Assembly: GCF_023703795.1 (NCBI RefSeq)
Contig: NZ_CP098518.1
Span: 1,612,001 to 1,676,000, forward strand
Length of the DNA: 64,000 bases
Direction: 5' to 3'
Source of the DNA: Haloplanus sp. HW8-1
GTDB lineage: Archaea > Halobacteriota > Halobacteria > Halobacteriales > Haloferacaceae
Positions within the stretch are counted from its first letter, which is position 1. The number at the start of each line of letters is the position of its first letter. Both the position numbers and the translations under genes were made by a program. Below are positions 38,750-47,514 of the stretch, in pieces. Under the pieces are notes generated by a model. That model saw only the letters and a list, made by a program, of their open reading frames with translations. It searched no databases and had not been told where the DNA came from.

Positions 38750-39246
38750 GCGACAAGAAAAAGCGCCAGCGTGGATCGCGAACCCACGGCGGCGGCACCC
38801 ACAAGAACCGGCGCGGCGCCGGCCACCGTGGCGGCCGCGGCCGCGCGGGGCGTGACAAACACGAGTTCCACAACTACGAACCGCTCGGCAAGCACGGCTT
38901 TACCCGTCCCGAGACCGTTCAGGACGAGGTGCGTGAGGTGACCGTCCAGGAACTCGACGAGAACGCCGCCCTCTACGCGGTGGAGGGGCTCGCCGAGGAG
39001 ACCGAGGACGGGTACCGCCTCGACGCCCGCGACATCGCCGACGACGGCTACGACGCGGACGTGGTGAAGGTCCTCGGCGATGGACAGGTCAGAAACGAAC
39101 TGTCCGTCGTCGCCGACGCGTTCAGCGCGAGCGCGGTCGAAAAAATCGAGTCCGCCGGCGGGAGCGCCGACCTCTCGGAGCGCGCCGAGGAGGCCGACGC
39201 CGACGCCGAGGACGCGGACGACACCGAGGAGTCGGACGAGGAGTAA
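38746..39246 (+). CDS. rpl15: 50S ribosomal protein L15 (uL15)
   Basis: 166-aa archaeal L15 with the glycine/arginine-rich start KKKRQRGSRTHGGGTHKNRRGAGHRGGRGRAGRDKH and the globular VKVLGDGQVRNELSVVADAFSASAVEKIESAGG. The last 25 residues are acidic. Overlaps rpl30; 4 nt before secY. Confidence 0.95.
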   Translation: MSDKKKRQRGSRTHGGGTHKNRRGAGHRGGRGRAGRDKHEFHNYEPLGKHGFTRPETVQDEVREVTVQELDENAALYAVEGLAEETEDGYRLDARDIADDGYDADVVKVLGDGQVRNELSVVADAFSASAVEKIESAGGSADLSERAEEADADAEDADDTEESDEE

Positions 39247-39250
39247 ACCC

Positions 39251-40720
39251 ATGGGATGGAAGGAGACCGCCGAACCGGTGCTGACGCGGATGCCGTCAGT
39301 CGCGCGGCCGGAGGGGCACGTCCCCTTCCGGCGCAAGCTCGGCTGGACCGCGGGCATCCTCGTGTTGTATTTCTTCCTGACGAACATCCAACTGTTCGGG
39401 CTGGACGCCGGCACGCAGAGCGACCTGTTCGGCCGCTTCCGGTCGATCCTCGCCGGGTCGCAGGGGTCGATCCTCCAGTTGGGGATCGGTCCCATCGTCA
39501 CGGCGAGCATCGTGCTGCAGTTGCTCGGCGGCGCGGACCTGCTCGGTCTCGACACGGACGACCCCCGCGATCAGGTGCTGTATCAGGGCCTCCAGAAGCT
39601 GCTGGTGGTCCTGATGATCGTCCTGACCGGCGCACCGATGGTCTTCGCCGGCAACTTCCTGCCGGCCGATCCGGCGGTCGGCGAGGCGCTGGGGATCGGG
39701 CTCAGGGGCGTTCAGTCCCTGCTCTTCTTCCAGATCGCCGTCGGCGGGATCCTCATCCTGTTCATGGACGAGATCGTCAGCAAGTGGGGCGTCGGCTCCG
39801 GGGTCGGGCTCTTCATCATCGCCGGCGTGAGCCAGCAGCTCGTCGGTGGGCTGTTCGCCTGGGAGGGCCTCGGCGGCACGCCCGGGTTCTTCCCGACCTG
39901 GTTCGCCATCCTGACCGGCGCCCAGGAGATCGCCTCGCCGCTCACGGCCGAGGGGCTCCAGGCGCTCCTACTCGGCCAGGGACAGTTGCTCGCGCTGGTG
40001 ACGACGGTGCTCATCTTCGCCATCGTCGTCTACGCCGAGAGCGTCCGGGTCGAGATCCCCCTCTCACACGCTCGCGTCAAGGGCGCCCGTGGGCGCTTCC
40101 CGGTGAAGCTCATCTACGCGAGCGTCCTGCCGATGATCCTCGTCCGCGCCCTGCAGGCGAACATCCAGTTCGCGGGGCGCATCCTCAACAGCACGTGGAA
40201 CCAGATGCCGGCCTGGCTCGGGGCCTACAGCAACGGGCAACCCGTCTCCGGGTTGTTCTACTATCTGGCGCCGATCCAGACCCGAACCGACTGGATGTGG
40301 TGGCTGGCCGGCACCGCCGCCGAACCCTGGCAGATCATGATTCGGGTGGGGCTGGACCTCACCATCATGGTGATCGGCGGCGCCATCTTCGCCATCTTCT
40401 GGGTCGAAACCACCGGGATGGGTCCGGAATCTACCGCCCAGCAGATCCAGAACTCGGGGATGCAGATTCCCGGATTCCGGCGGAATCCACAGGTCATCGA
40501 GAAGGTCATGGAGCGGTACATCCCGCAGGTGACCGTCATCGGCGGCGCGTTGGTCGGTCTGCTGGCCGTCGGCGCCAACATGCTCGGCACCATCGGTCAG
40601 GTCTCCGGTACCGGCCTCCTGCTCACCGTGAGCATCACGTACAAGCTGTACGAGGAGATCGCCGAAGAGCAGTTGATGGAGATGCATCCGATGATGCGCC
40701 AGATGTTCGGCTCCGAGTAA
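39251..40720 (+). CDS. secY: Preprotein translocase subunit SecY
   Basis: The 489-aa protein is the pore subunit of the archaeal Sec translocon, with about ten membrane helices. The start MGWKETAEPVLTRMPSVARPEGHVPF is typical of archaea; the frame is open upstream but reads rpl15 there. Conserved parts include the plug region FGLDAGTQSDLFGRF, GSGVGLFIIAG and the cytosolic loop YAESVRVEIPLSHARVKGARGRFPVKLIY that contacts the ribosome. It is the last gene of the ribosomal run. The usual following gene (adk) is absent here; mobile elements begin about 85 bp downstream. Confidence 0.97.
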   Translation: MGWKETAEPVLTRMPSVARPEGHVPFRRKLGWTAGILVLYFFLTNIQLFGLDAGTQSDLFGRFRSILAGSQGSILQLGIGPIVTASIVLQLLGGADLLGLDTDDPRDQVLYQGLQKLLVVLMIVLTGAPMVFAGNFLPADPAVGEALGIGLRGVQSLLFFQIAVGGILILFMDEIVSKWGVGSGVGLFIIAGVSQQLVGGLFAWEGLGGTPGFFPTWFAILTGAQEIASPLTAEGLQALLLGQGQLLALVTTVLIFAIVVYAESVRVEIPLSHARVKGARGRFPVKLIYASVLPMILVRALQANIQFAGRILNSTWNQMPAWLGAYSNGQPVSGLFYYLAPIQTRTDWMWWLAGTAAEPWQIMIRVGLDLTIMVIGGAIFAIFWVETTGMGPESTAQQIQNSGMQIPGFRRNPQVIEKVMERYIPQVTVIGGALVGLLAVGANMLGTIGQVSGTGLLLTVSITYKLYEEIAEEQLMEMHPMMRQMFGSE

Positions 40721-40736
40721 CGAACATCTGTGCTTC

Positions 40737-40744
40737 TTTAAATT
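40737..40744 (+). promoter_or_regulatory. TATA box upstream of the DUF7845-like gene
   Basis: TTTAAATT lies about 60-68 bp before the likely GTG start at 40805, which in turn follows a GGAGGTGG ribosome-binding sequence (40792-40799). It marks a new transcript right after secY. Confidence 0.45.
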
Positions 40745-40804
40745 ATCCACTACTGGTGAGCGACTGCGTCACTCTCCGTCTTCTCCCGATGGGAGGTGGT
40801 CGGC

Positions 40805-41838
40805 GTGACGGTCTACGTCAAGACCGCACCCCACGAGTTCACGGCGAACTACTTGTTCAACGAACGTGGGTTATTCCCGTTCTTCGCTACCGACAGGCGC
40901 GTGAAGCGCGGTGACGGATCGGCGATGGGAACGTTCACTCACGACGGCGAGGAGTGGCAAGCGCGTCTCTCGTATCAAGAGAGTGGTCTCCAGCATCCAG
41001 GCGACACGACGCCGCAGGGAACACGATTCGAAATCGAGACCCTCCGAGAGTATCGGCTTAATGTATCGAGTCTCGATGATTCGGTCGGCCAGCGGAAGTT
41101 CAATCTCCATCTCGCTCCGCGCTGGCCGGGGATGGAGTCGAAAAATGGGAAGGAAATCCGGATCCCCGAAGGATTCGGCGAGGGAATTAATCTCCGCGTG
41201 AGCGGTGCAAACATCGAATTCGACGAGTACCTCCTGCTGATTCGACGTGCCTTCGGTGCCGTCGACATTCAGCCCGAATACTTCACCGACCCGCATCCGT
41301 ACAGTAACGTCCAAGATGCCGAGCGATACGTCCGACTCGATCAGGAGGTGAGTGGACCAGTTCACGCACGCGATGGGCCGATCGCGCGTCTCGGTCATCT
41401 CCTTGAAGACGACCGGAGCGGATACAGAAAGGTCGTCCAGAATGAGCAAAATGGACGGGGAGAGACGTTTCCTGGCTACTACCACACGGTCACCCTCGGA
41501 CAGGATCGTATCCAGGAGGCGCTACCGTCACACGAACTCCCGAAGGAGATCAAACACTACTACGCGCGGGAAGCCAAATCGTTCTCGCAGGAGGACTTAC
41601 TTAGTCACCCAAAATTGGGCGCATCGTATCAGGTCAACCGATGGGACGGGAAACTCGGTGTGTCTCCCGAGGAACTCGAACAGCTCTCTCACGAGTTGGA
41701 CGAGACGGTCCTGTCTACGCTGGCGAACAGCAACCTCGATCTCCGCCCGGGGGGGAGATACGTACGTCTCCGATGCGTACTTCTCGGCTTCGGAGAGCGA
41801 TCGAGAACGAGAAATAATCGAGTTCAACACGGCCCAGG
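40805..41838 (+). pseudogene. DUF7845-like haloarchaeal protein, frameshifted and cut by a tnpB element
   Basis: The product resembles a haloarchaeal protein family (DUF7845 as I recall it) often found in integrated elements: TAPHEFTANYLFNERGLFPFFATDR, RLSYQESGL...PGDTTPQGTRFEIETLREYRLNV, LAPRWPGMESKNG and DAERYVRLDQEVSGPVHARDGPIARL. GTG 40805 has a good ribosome-binding site. At a run of seven G (41749-41755) the family-like reading changes frame and continues GDTYVSDAYFSASESDREREII before the element end at about 41839. The 3' end of the gene was not recognised beyond the insertion. So it is broken twice. Function unknown. Confidence 0.6.
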
Positions 41839-41847
41839 TGACATCCT

Positions 41848-41867
41848 CCTCGCCGTAAACGGCGAGG
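41848..41867 (-). ncRNA. Right-end hairpin / likely omega-RNA scaffold end of tnpB element
   Basis: Eight-base-pair perfect stem with TAAA/TTTA loop at the end of the tnpB element. By analogy with known TnpB systems the transcript from tnpB through this hairpin would carry the guide; sequence just past 41838 (target DNA) would act as guide. The RNA itself is inferred. Confidence 0.45.
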
Positions 41868-42772
41868 CTTCCCGTGCCGCAGGTGGGATATTTGCTGGTC
41901 TACGACACGACCTGTTCTCTCGTGTGAAACGTCCCGCTCTCGCGGTCGAACAGGTATGTCGATGGCTGTGCCACACAGCCGTTACTCCTATCCTCACCGT
42001 GAGGACTCGGAGTTATCTTCTGACGCATATTCTCCGCCCCGTTACAATCCGCGTTGGCTACCAACTCACACGACGAGCAGACGTACAAGCCACGCTCGAC
42101 ACGGTTCGATTTCGTGTCGTCTCCACAGCGTGAACACGTTTTCGAGGTGTTCCACTCGTTCTCTTTCAGTACCTCAACACCCCGCATCTCGCCTTTGTAT
42201 TCGAGGTACTGGTAGATGCGGTCGAATGCCCACGAGTGTAACTTCTTGTTGCCGGTTTTACCCCAGTCTGACGCTCGCACGTCTTCAGGCCAACTCACCG
42301 CGAGCGTACCGACACCGCGTTCGACACACTCCGTGATGATGGCGTCCGTCAGCGTGTGGTAGAAGTGTGTCTCAAGTTCGGAGAGTTTCCGACGCGCCCA
42401 CATCGACTTCTCTGACGGGCCGTTCTCTCCCTCGGTGTCGTACTCAGCTCTGGTGAAGTAGTGTTTGTCTTCTTTGAGCGAGTTGCCGGGGTACAGGACG
42501 TATTCGTCCGGGAACGCGACCGTGGAAATATTTGTAATTCCGAGGTCGATCCCCGCAACACCGTCGTCTGCTGTGTCAGCAGATTCGAGCTCGACGTTAC
42601 AGACGAAGTGGATTTCCCATTCGTCACCGTTCCAGACGGTACGAACATTCTGGACGCTGTTGACTTCCGAGAGATCAACATCAGGTCGAGTCTGGTACTC
42701 ACAGAGCAGGAAATCCGAGAAGTGTTCTTTCAGATTCGAGCCCTTCGAGAGCCGGACCCGGTTGTTCTCATA

Positions 42773-43890
42773 GTGTCTAGGGAAATGTTTTACCTACAGA
42801 GACACTGAAGTTGGTAATGGGTCGGCTCGACGACATCACCCTCGAAGAACTCTATGAGCTAAAGGATCAAATCGACGAAGGGAAGCCGCGAGAACGTGTT
42901 CTCGCGGCGATCGGGCGCAAGCAGGGCGATCAACTGGATGCACTTGCTGACCGCCACGGTGTTGTCGAGAAGACGATTCGCAACTGGCTCGATCGGTTCG
43001 AGGAAGAACCGATCGAGCAGGCACCTTACGATGCTCCTCGGCCGGGAGGGCCAGCAAAAATCGAGGGCGAAGACCGTGAGCAACTGTTTGAACAGTTGCA
43101 ACAGCCGCCGACCGAACTTGGCTACGACCAGCAAGCGTGGTCAGCGAAACTCTTGCTTCATCACGCCAAAGAGGAATACGGCGTCGAATACCACGAAACC
43201 TACGCGTACGACTTATTGAAAGAGGCCGGGCTGTCCCTGCGGACAGCACGGCCTCAACATCACGAAGCCGACCCTGAAGAGAAAGCTGAGTTTCAAGAGA
43301 CAGTCGAAAAAAACGACCCGAACTGACCGAGAAAACCGTCGTTGTTGTCGATCAATTCACCAAGCACGTTGGAACCGTTCAACGACGTGGCTTCTACCCG
43401 ATTGGCTCAAATCCGACAATAGAGGTTGCAACGTCGTGGAAGTCGGTGACAGTGCTGGGCGCTGTCACCGACGACGGTGACAGCTTCTTCTGCTGGACCG
43501 AAGAGAACCTCACGCGGCACCACGGGATTCGGCTGTTAGAGGCGTTGACAGAGCAGTTCGGTGAAAAGTTAGTGGTGTTTTTGGACCGAGCGGGCTACTT
43601 CTGGGCACGGGATCTCTGGGAGCACGTGAGTGGTGAGCGCGAGACCGAAACTGTCGGAGACAGTTCGGTCTCGTGCGTACGCGGGGAGGATCTCGAAGTG
43701 TGGTACTTCCCGTCAAAAATCCCCGAACTGAACGCCGTCGAAGGCTGTTGGGACCAGTTGCAGGAGTGGTTCAAGTACCGACTCGTTCCTGATCTCTCGA
43801 CGCTGAAAGACTACATCTCACGAGGAGTGAACGCAATCAGCGAACCCAGCATTTGGCCGTATCTTACAGGTAAAGATTCGAACTAATCAC
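42773..43890 (+). mobile_element. IS630-family insertion sequence inside tnpB
   Basis: A 1118-bp element flanked by TA on both sides (42771-42772 and 43891-43892), the IS630/Tc1 target-duplication signature. Imperfect terminal inverted repeats: left GTGTCTAGGGAAATGTTTTA, right (complement) GTGATTAGTTCGAATCTTTA, both followed by CC and a weaker match. It holds one transposase gene in two frames. Its insertion splits tnpB. Confidence 0.75.
42817..43886 (+). CDS. IS630-family transposase made by -1 frameshift
   Basis: The first frame (ATG 42817 to TGA 43324-43326) has the HTH part: LDDITLEELYELKDQIDEGK, DALADRHGVVEKTIRNWLDRF and HHAKEEYGVEYHETYAYDLLKEAGLSLR. The second frame starts after a slippery A-AAA-AAC at 43308-43314 in correct zero-frame phase; a -1 shift there reads RPELTEKTVVVVDQFTKH and runs to 43886. 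The second part holds the DDE residues: Asp in VVVVDQ, Asp in VFLDRAGYF, Glu in PELNAVEGCWDQL. Total length about 356 aa. The canonical slippery site and otherwise intact frames favour programmed frameshifting over decay. Confidence 0.72.
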
Positions 43891-44295
43891 TATCAGGGTC
43901 GTGTTTGAACCCGTCTTCTTTGAACGTCACCGTACTCTTGGGTCGGTTGTCGCCGTGTTTGCGGTAGCCGGGGGGATTCGCCTCTTTGGAGTTGTGTCGC
44001 AGATCGAACCATGACTGGAAAGCGTCAGAAAGTTCTTCGATGACTTTCTGACTGGATTGTGCGTTCAAATCTTTCCAGCACGACTGGTTTTTCATATACG
44101 ATTTCAGCACACTCCCGTTTGGGATCTCGCCGGTTGCGTCCCAGATACGGTCGGCTGTCCATCGTGCGACGTTCCAGATTTTCGAGGCGGAGTCTCCGAG
44201 CGAATCAAGACCATCACAGACCTGTTGGTGGTTCTGGATGGACCCAACGTAGGTACGTGTGGCCTTAATCGCCATACATAGACTATGTAGACAAA

Positions 44296-44699
44296 CTAAC
44301 TTAATGGTGTGGATGTGCGTGGAATATCCAACCTGCCGTCCGTGATGGATTGGGTCAGCGTTGTCGGATTCACTCCCGGCGTAAACGCCGGGATTCTCTC
44401 CTCGTAGAAAGATAGGTTATCCGAGCGCGGGACCGGGACCGGCACCGGGACCGCCATCTCCACTCGATGTCCGAGTCCCAGGTATGTGGCGGTGGCAGCA
44501 CTGGAACGGGCTCGCGGCGTGAGACGGATCGGCTCCGAGGACACACTATGAGTACTCTCACTGTTTCCCGCCGAGCGCCGCCCCCGTTGACAGTGCTCGG
44601 CGGGACGAGACGAGAGTAATCATTACCAGAGCACCACAACGCTATTGTCCTGACAGTCACATACTGTGGTCGAACAAATCATAAACGGAGTGAGCACTG
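44296..44699. other. Intergenic with a solitary tnpB-type end hairpin
   Basis: No gene is supported in this 404-bp stretch. A hairpin TCCCGGCG-TAAA-CGCCGGGA occupies 44374-44393, of the same form as the right end of the tnpB element at 41.8 kb (minus-strand orientation). It is probably the stub of a second, lost element. A GGGACC tandem-like run follows near 44430. ATAAACGG near 44684 may be the promoter of the next gene. Confidence 0.5.
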
Positions 44700-45761
44700 A
44701 TGGGCGAGACACTCACAGCGAGCGACTACGAGCCCTGGTTCTCGCCTCTGTTCCCGTCACACGATCTCGGCAGGATCGTACTGGTTGCGGCCGGGATAAG
44801 TATCGGCCTGTTCGTGGTGGGGTACGCCGTCGCCACGATCGGGACCCTCCCCTACCTCACCCTCTCCGAGGCGTATCTGGGCGCCTTCGGCGTCTTCTGG
44901 ATGCTCGTCTGTCTCGGCGTGGCCGACACGGTGTACGTCGACATCTGGGAGGATGTCCGGTCGGCGTTCGCCGTCGACGATGAGACGTATCACGCCGTCG
45001 TGGAACCCCACTTGGCGAATATCCACGACACGCGCCGCATCCTCGGTTACACGGCCGCACTCCTCGTGCCCTACCTCGTGGTCGTGAGCGTGGTTTACCT
45101 GCCCGGGTCGACACTCAGGGAGCCGGCCGTCGATATGTTTCTCGGCGGGACGACTGAATACCCGCCCAGTGTCGCCGGCACCCTCGTGTTCGTCCTGTTC
45201 GGCGGCGCGAACACGTTGCTGTTCGCCACGATCTGTAACGGGTTCGTGAACCACCTCGAACTTGTCCGGGATGTCTTGGAGCTCCCCTTCGAGGACGTGT
45301 ACGTCAGCGCGTCGGATCTGGAACCCGTCGCCCGCTTCACGATCGCGAGTGCGACTGTCTGGTTCGCCGGCGTCTCGTTGGTCGTGCTTTGGATCCACGC
45401 GGGCATCAGCGGCACCGTGGGAATCTCGTTCATCACCGTGCTCGTGTTCACGGGGGCCGTGCTGTTCCTGGCACCACAGCTGATCCTCCACGACGCGTTG
45501 GTGGACGCGAAGCGAACGGAACTCGCCACCATCCGGGTGGAGTACAGAGAGATGTACCAACAGGTGACCGATGAAGATGTCGACGAGGATGTCGCGCAAC
45601 AACTCCGGCTGATCGACCGTCGGCTGGAGAGCGCGAAGGCGATCCGAACGTGGGTGTACAACATCTCTTCGATCGGGAAGCTCGCCACGGCGGCCATCCT
45701 CCCCTGGATCACGCTCGTCCAGGAACTCGTCTCGACGGCGGACCTCCTGCTCGGGTCTTGA
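44700..45761 (+). CDS. Hypothetical multi-pass membrane protein
   Basis: A 353-aa protein with about seven hydrophobic helices (for example IVLVAAGISIGLFVVGYAVA, AFGVFWMLVCLGVA, LGYTAALLVPYLVVVSVVYL, AGTLVFVLFGGANTLLFA, GVSLVVLWIHAGISGTVGIS, ITVLVFTGAVLFLAP) and a cytoplasmic-looking charged region (DAKRTELATIRVEYREMYQQVTDEDVDEDV...RLIDRRLESAKAIR) with coiled-coil character before the last helix. No family recognised. It lies in the island after the tnpB remnants with nothing obvious in operon with it. Confidence 0.72.
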   Translation: MGETLTASDYEPWFSPLFPSHDLGRIVLVAAGISIGLFVVGYAVATIGTLPYLTLSEAYLGAFGVFWMLVCLGVADTVYVDIWEDVRSAFAVDDETYHAVVEPHLANIHDTRRILGYTAALLVPYLVVVSVVYLPGSTLREPAVDMFLGGTTEYPPSVAGTLVFVLFGGANTLLFATICNGFVNHLELVRDVLELPFEDVYVSASDLEPVARFTIASATVWFAGVSLVVLWIHAGISGTVGISFITVLVFTGAVLFLAPQLILHDALVDAKRTELATIRVEYREMYQQVTDEDVDEDVAQQLRLIDRRLESAKAIRTWVYNISSIGKLATAAILPWITLVQELVSTADLLLGS

Positions 45762-45849
45762 CTGAACCCTCACCACCGTGTGGACAGACGGTCGGTCGAG
45801 TGCCCAGCGACCGCCGCGACGACGCGGTCGACCGTGCACTCCAGTTCTG

Positions 45850-45931
45850 ATACGGATTATTGTAGTCAATTGCCGGTCATCGCCGACCCCGTCTCTGGCG
45901 ATGACCGGTAATTAGTTACAATAATCCGTAT
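45850..45931. repeat. 82-bp near-perfect palindrome (MITE or REP-like)
   Basis: Two 35-bp arms (45850-45884 and 45897-45931) match at 31 of 35 positions around a 12-bp loop. The tips are ATACGGATTATTGTA and the inner parts CCGGTCATCGCC. There is no coding capacity. The size and AT-rich ends point to a palindromic MITE or a REP-like element; a transcription terminator for the gene before it is an alternative. Confidence 0.7.
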
Positions 45932-46106
45932 GCGAGGTGGTCCGTCACGACGTCGAGGTTGTTGGCCAGGTCGCACCCCTGTCCGGTGGGGAAGACGCGC
46001 GAGCACCCGTTACTCGGGGGGTCCCGCGTGTGCGGGTCCGTTCGAGGCACCGGCCGCCACCACGGCACCCCCAAACCATTACTAGCGTTGCTATGGTATC
46101 ACGGCT
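45932..46106. other. Intergenic, promoter side of the 46107 gene
   Basis: No gene is seen. CCATTACTAG near 46075 could be a weak TATA box about 30 bp before ATG 46107. Confidence 0.35.
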
Positions 46107-46529
46107 ATGGACGTTCGCCGCTGGACGCCGTTGACGTTCGTGGCGCCCGCCCGGTACGTCGACCGTGACGACTTTTGGCGATCCTTCGACCTCGAGTCGT
46201 GGTCCCAGTCGGAGTACGTCTGGACGCAGGACGAGTGGAACGGCTTCCTTGATCTGGCCAGATATCCACGCGACTGCGTCGAGAGCGGGCGCGGTGACTG
46301 CGAGGATTACGCGCTCGTTGCGCTCTCCTGGGCCGTTGCACACGACCGTAACGGAATCGGAATCGGGTTCTGCTGGAGACCACCGTACCCCTGGCCACGG
46401 CACGTGATCGCGTACGACGAGGAGCGCGTGTACTCGTCGGGCACGATCCGCGAGGCGAGCGTCGACGAGTGGAAGGCCGATTCGGAATATCGGTTCGTTC
46501 TCAGGCGACGCGTGACCGTCTCGCCGTGA
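46107..46529 (+). CDS. Small transglutaminase/cysteine-protease-like (BTLCP-type) protein
   Basis: A 140-aa protein with CVESGRGDCEDYALVALSWAVAHDRN, the Cys motif of bacterial transglutaminase-like cysteine proteinases (GDCEDYA), and RHVIAYDEERVY, which offers the His; an Asp/Glu further on may complete the triad. There is no signal peptide or membrane helix. Substrate unknown. It stands alone between the palindrome and a small membrane protein. The family assignment rests on the motif and His order, not on a search. Confidence 0.55.
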   Translation: MDVRRWTPLTFVAPARYVDRDDFWRSFDLESWSQSEYVWTQDEWNGFLDLARYPRDCVESGRGDCEDYALVALSWAVAHDRNGIGIGFCWRPPYPWPRHVIAYDEERVYSSGTIREASVDEWKADSEYRFVLRRRVTVSP

Positions 46530-46831
46530 CGAACTACCGGTGCCCCGACGACAACTAAGGCGGAGGGACTCAACGACCGATGCGAGGCCGTCCTTTCCCC
46601 AACTTCACCAGCGCACTCCGGTGTTGACCAACCGGCCCCGCAGCAGCCGAATCCCAACATGTCGGTGCGCATACGACGTTTTCACCCGAAATCGATCGGT
46701 CGGCCAATGTTCGAGGCGGTTTCGTCTCTCGGACCTCTCGGAAGAACGACTGGTGAGTACCATTATATGGGTCCGAAATGTTACTTTACCCATGTTTCCG
46801 GGAGCGGGGTATCCGTTCCGGTCCGAGAGCT
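46530..46831 (+). promoter_or_regulatory. 302-bp intergenic with promoter of the 46832 gene
   Basis: No gene is seen. CATTATATGG (about 46761-46770) and GTTACTTTAC (about 46780-46789) are two TATA-like sequences 43-70 bp before ATG 46832. An in-frame ATG at 46778 exists but lies in this promoter region. Confidence 0.4.
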
Positions 46832-47332
46832 ATGAGCCAATCAGCGACTGACGACACGGCTGTGACCGAATCGTCCGTCAGCGGGAGCGTTCGGCAAAAC
46901 TGGTCGCTGATCCTGCTGTTCACCGTCCTGTCCACCGTCGGTATCGCCCTCTCGACGGGTCACTTGAACCTTGGAGTCGTCGACACCAAGGACACAGCAG
47001 CCGGGGCTGTCGCCGTTCCGACGTACGTCTACCTGTACTCGTCGCTGGGTGCGCTTGGCTACATCTTCACGAAGCTCATGTCCCACTTGGAGTACTACGA
47101 CGAGGCCTCCGAACTCGACCGCCTCATTCAACTGGCACTCCGCATTCCCGTCGCGTGGGTTCTCGGCTCCGGGACGTATCTGCTCTCGACCGTTATGCTC
47201 CCAGCGTCGGCCCCCAGTTCGGCCCGGTTCACGGCTGGCGTCGCGTTTCTTGTCGGGCTCTACGTGAACGTCACGATGAAATCCCTCGGCAGCCTCGCCG
47301 ACCGGCTCCTGGGTCGGGGGAAGACATCCTGA
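46832..47332 (+). CDS. Hypothetical membrane protein
   Basis: A 166-aa protein: Ser/Thr-rich start, a helix LILLFTVLSTVGIALSTGHL, a short outside loop, a helix region VPTYVYLYSSLGALGYIFTKLM, a helix ALRIPVAWVLGSGTYLLSTVML and a last helix FTAGVAFLVGLYVNVTMKSLG ending near a basic tail. ATG 46832 was chosen over one 54 nt upstream because that stretch lacks family-like sequence and overlaps the promoter. No family recognised. Confidence 0.68.
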   Translation: MSQSATDDTAVTESSVSGSVRQNWSLILLFTVLSTVGIALSTGHLNLGVVDTKDTAAGAVAVPTYVYLYSSLGALGYIFTKLMSHLEYYDEASELDRLIQLALRIPVAWVLGSGTYLLSTVMLPASAPSSARFTAGVAFLVGLYVNVTMKSLGSLADRLLGRGKTS

Positions 47333-47514
47333 CGGCGACCTCAGGTCGTGCCATCGGGGCAGAACCTGGCACCTGGCATACAGAATTAAATAGGTTGGTA
47401 ACAACTAACAAGTGACAAATATGGACGCTCCACCCCCGACTGTCCAGAAGACCGAACCAACCTCGTCGGCCCGTCTCGTTCAAGACCGCCTCGGCCCAGA
47501 CCGAAACCCCTGAT

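Larger units (their letters stand above)
41900..44275 (-). pseudogene. tnpB: TnpB RNA-guided nuclease gene split by IS630
   Basis: The N-terminal part (44275 down to 43893; MAIKATRTYVGSIQNHQQ ... FKEDGFKHDPD) and the C-terminal part (42771 down to 41900; ENNRVRLSKGSNLKEHFSDF onward) are two halves of one TnpB of about 420 aa. The C-part has the RuvC Asp in GVAGIDLGITN, a possible catalytic Glu in WPEDVR, the zinc ribbon CSRCG/CSSC and the final RuvC Asp in NADCNGAENMRQ. Joining the halves after removing the IS630 and one TA leaves a one-base frame difference, so an older frameshift or slightly different boundaries are likely. Catalytic residues are otherwise preserved. Confidence 0.75.
41839..44295 (-). 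mobile_element. IS200/IS605-group (IS1341-type) tnpB element, interrupted by IS630
   Basis: A minus-strand tnpB-only element. Its right end is a hairpin CCTCGCCG-TAAA-CGGCGAGG (41848-41867) followed by GGATGTCAC at the very end, as in many haloarchaeal tnpB elements; in such elements this segment is the 3' part of the guide (omega) RNA. The left end lies just upstream of tnpB near 44276-44295, where a CATAGACTATG palindrome is seen. No tnpA is present. The IS630 element sits inside it. It is inserted into the DUF7845-like gene. Confidence 0.72.

Noticed and set aside
29347-39246. Frameshifts or missing genes within the ribosomal run
   Set aside because: All expected genes from L3 to SecY are present in one uninterrupted frame each, with normal lengths.
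44420-44460. GGGACC-rich run as a repeat array or pilin-like gene
   Set aside because: Too short and irregular for an array; the minus-strand frame has no pilin signal.
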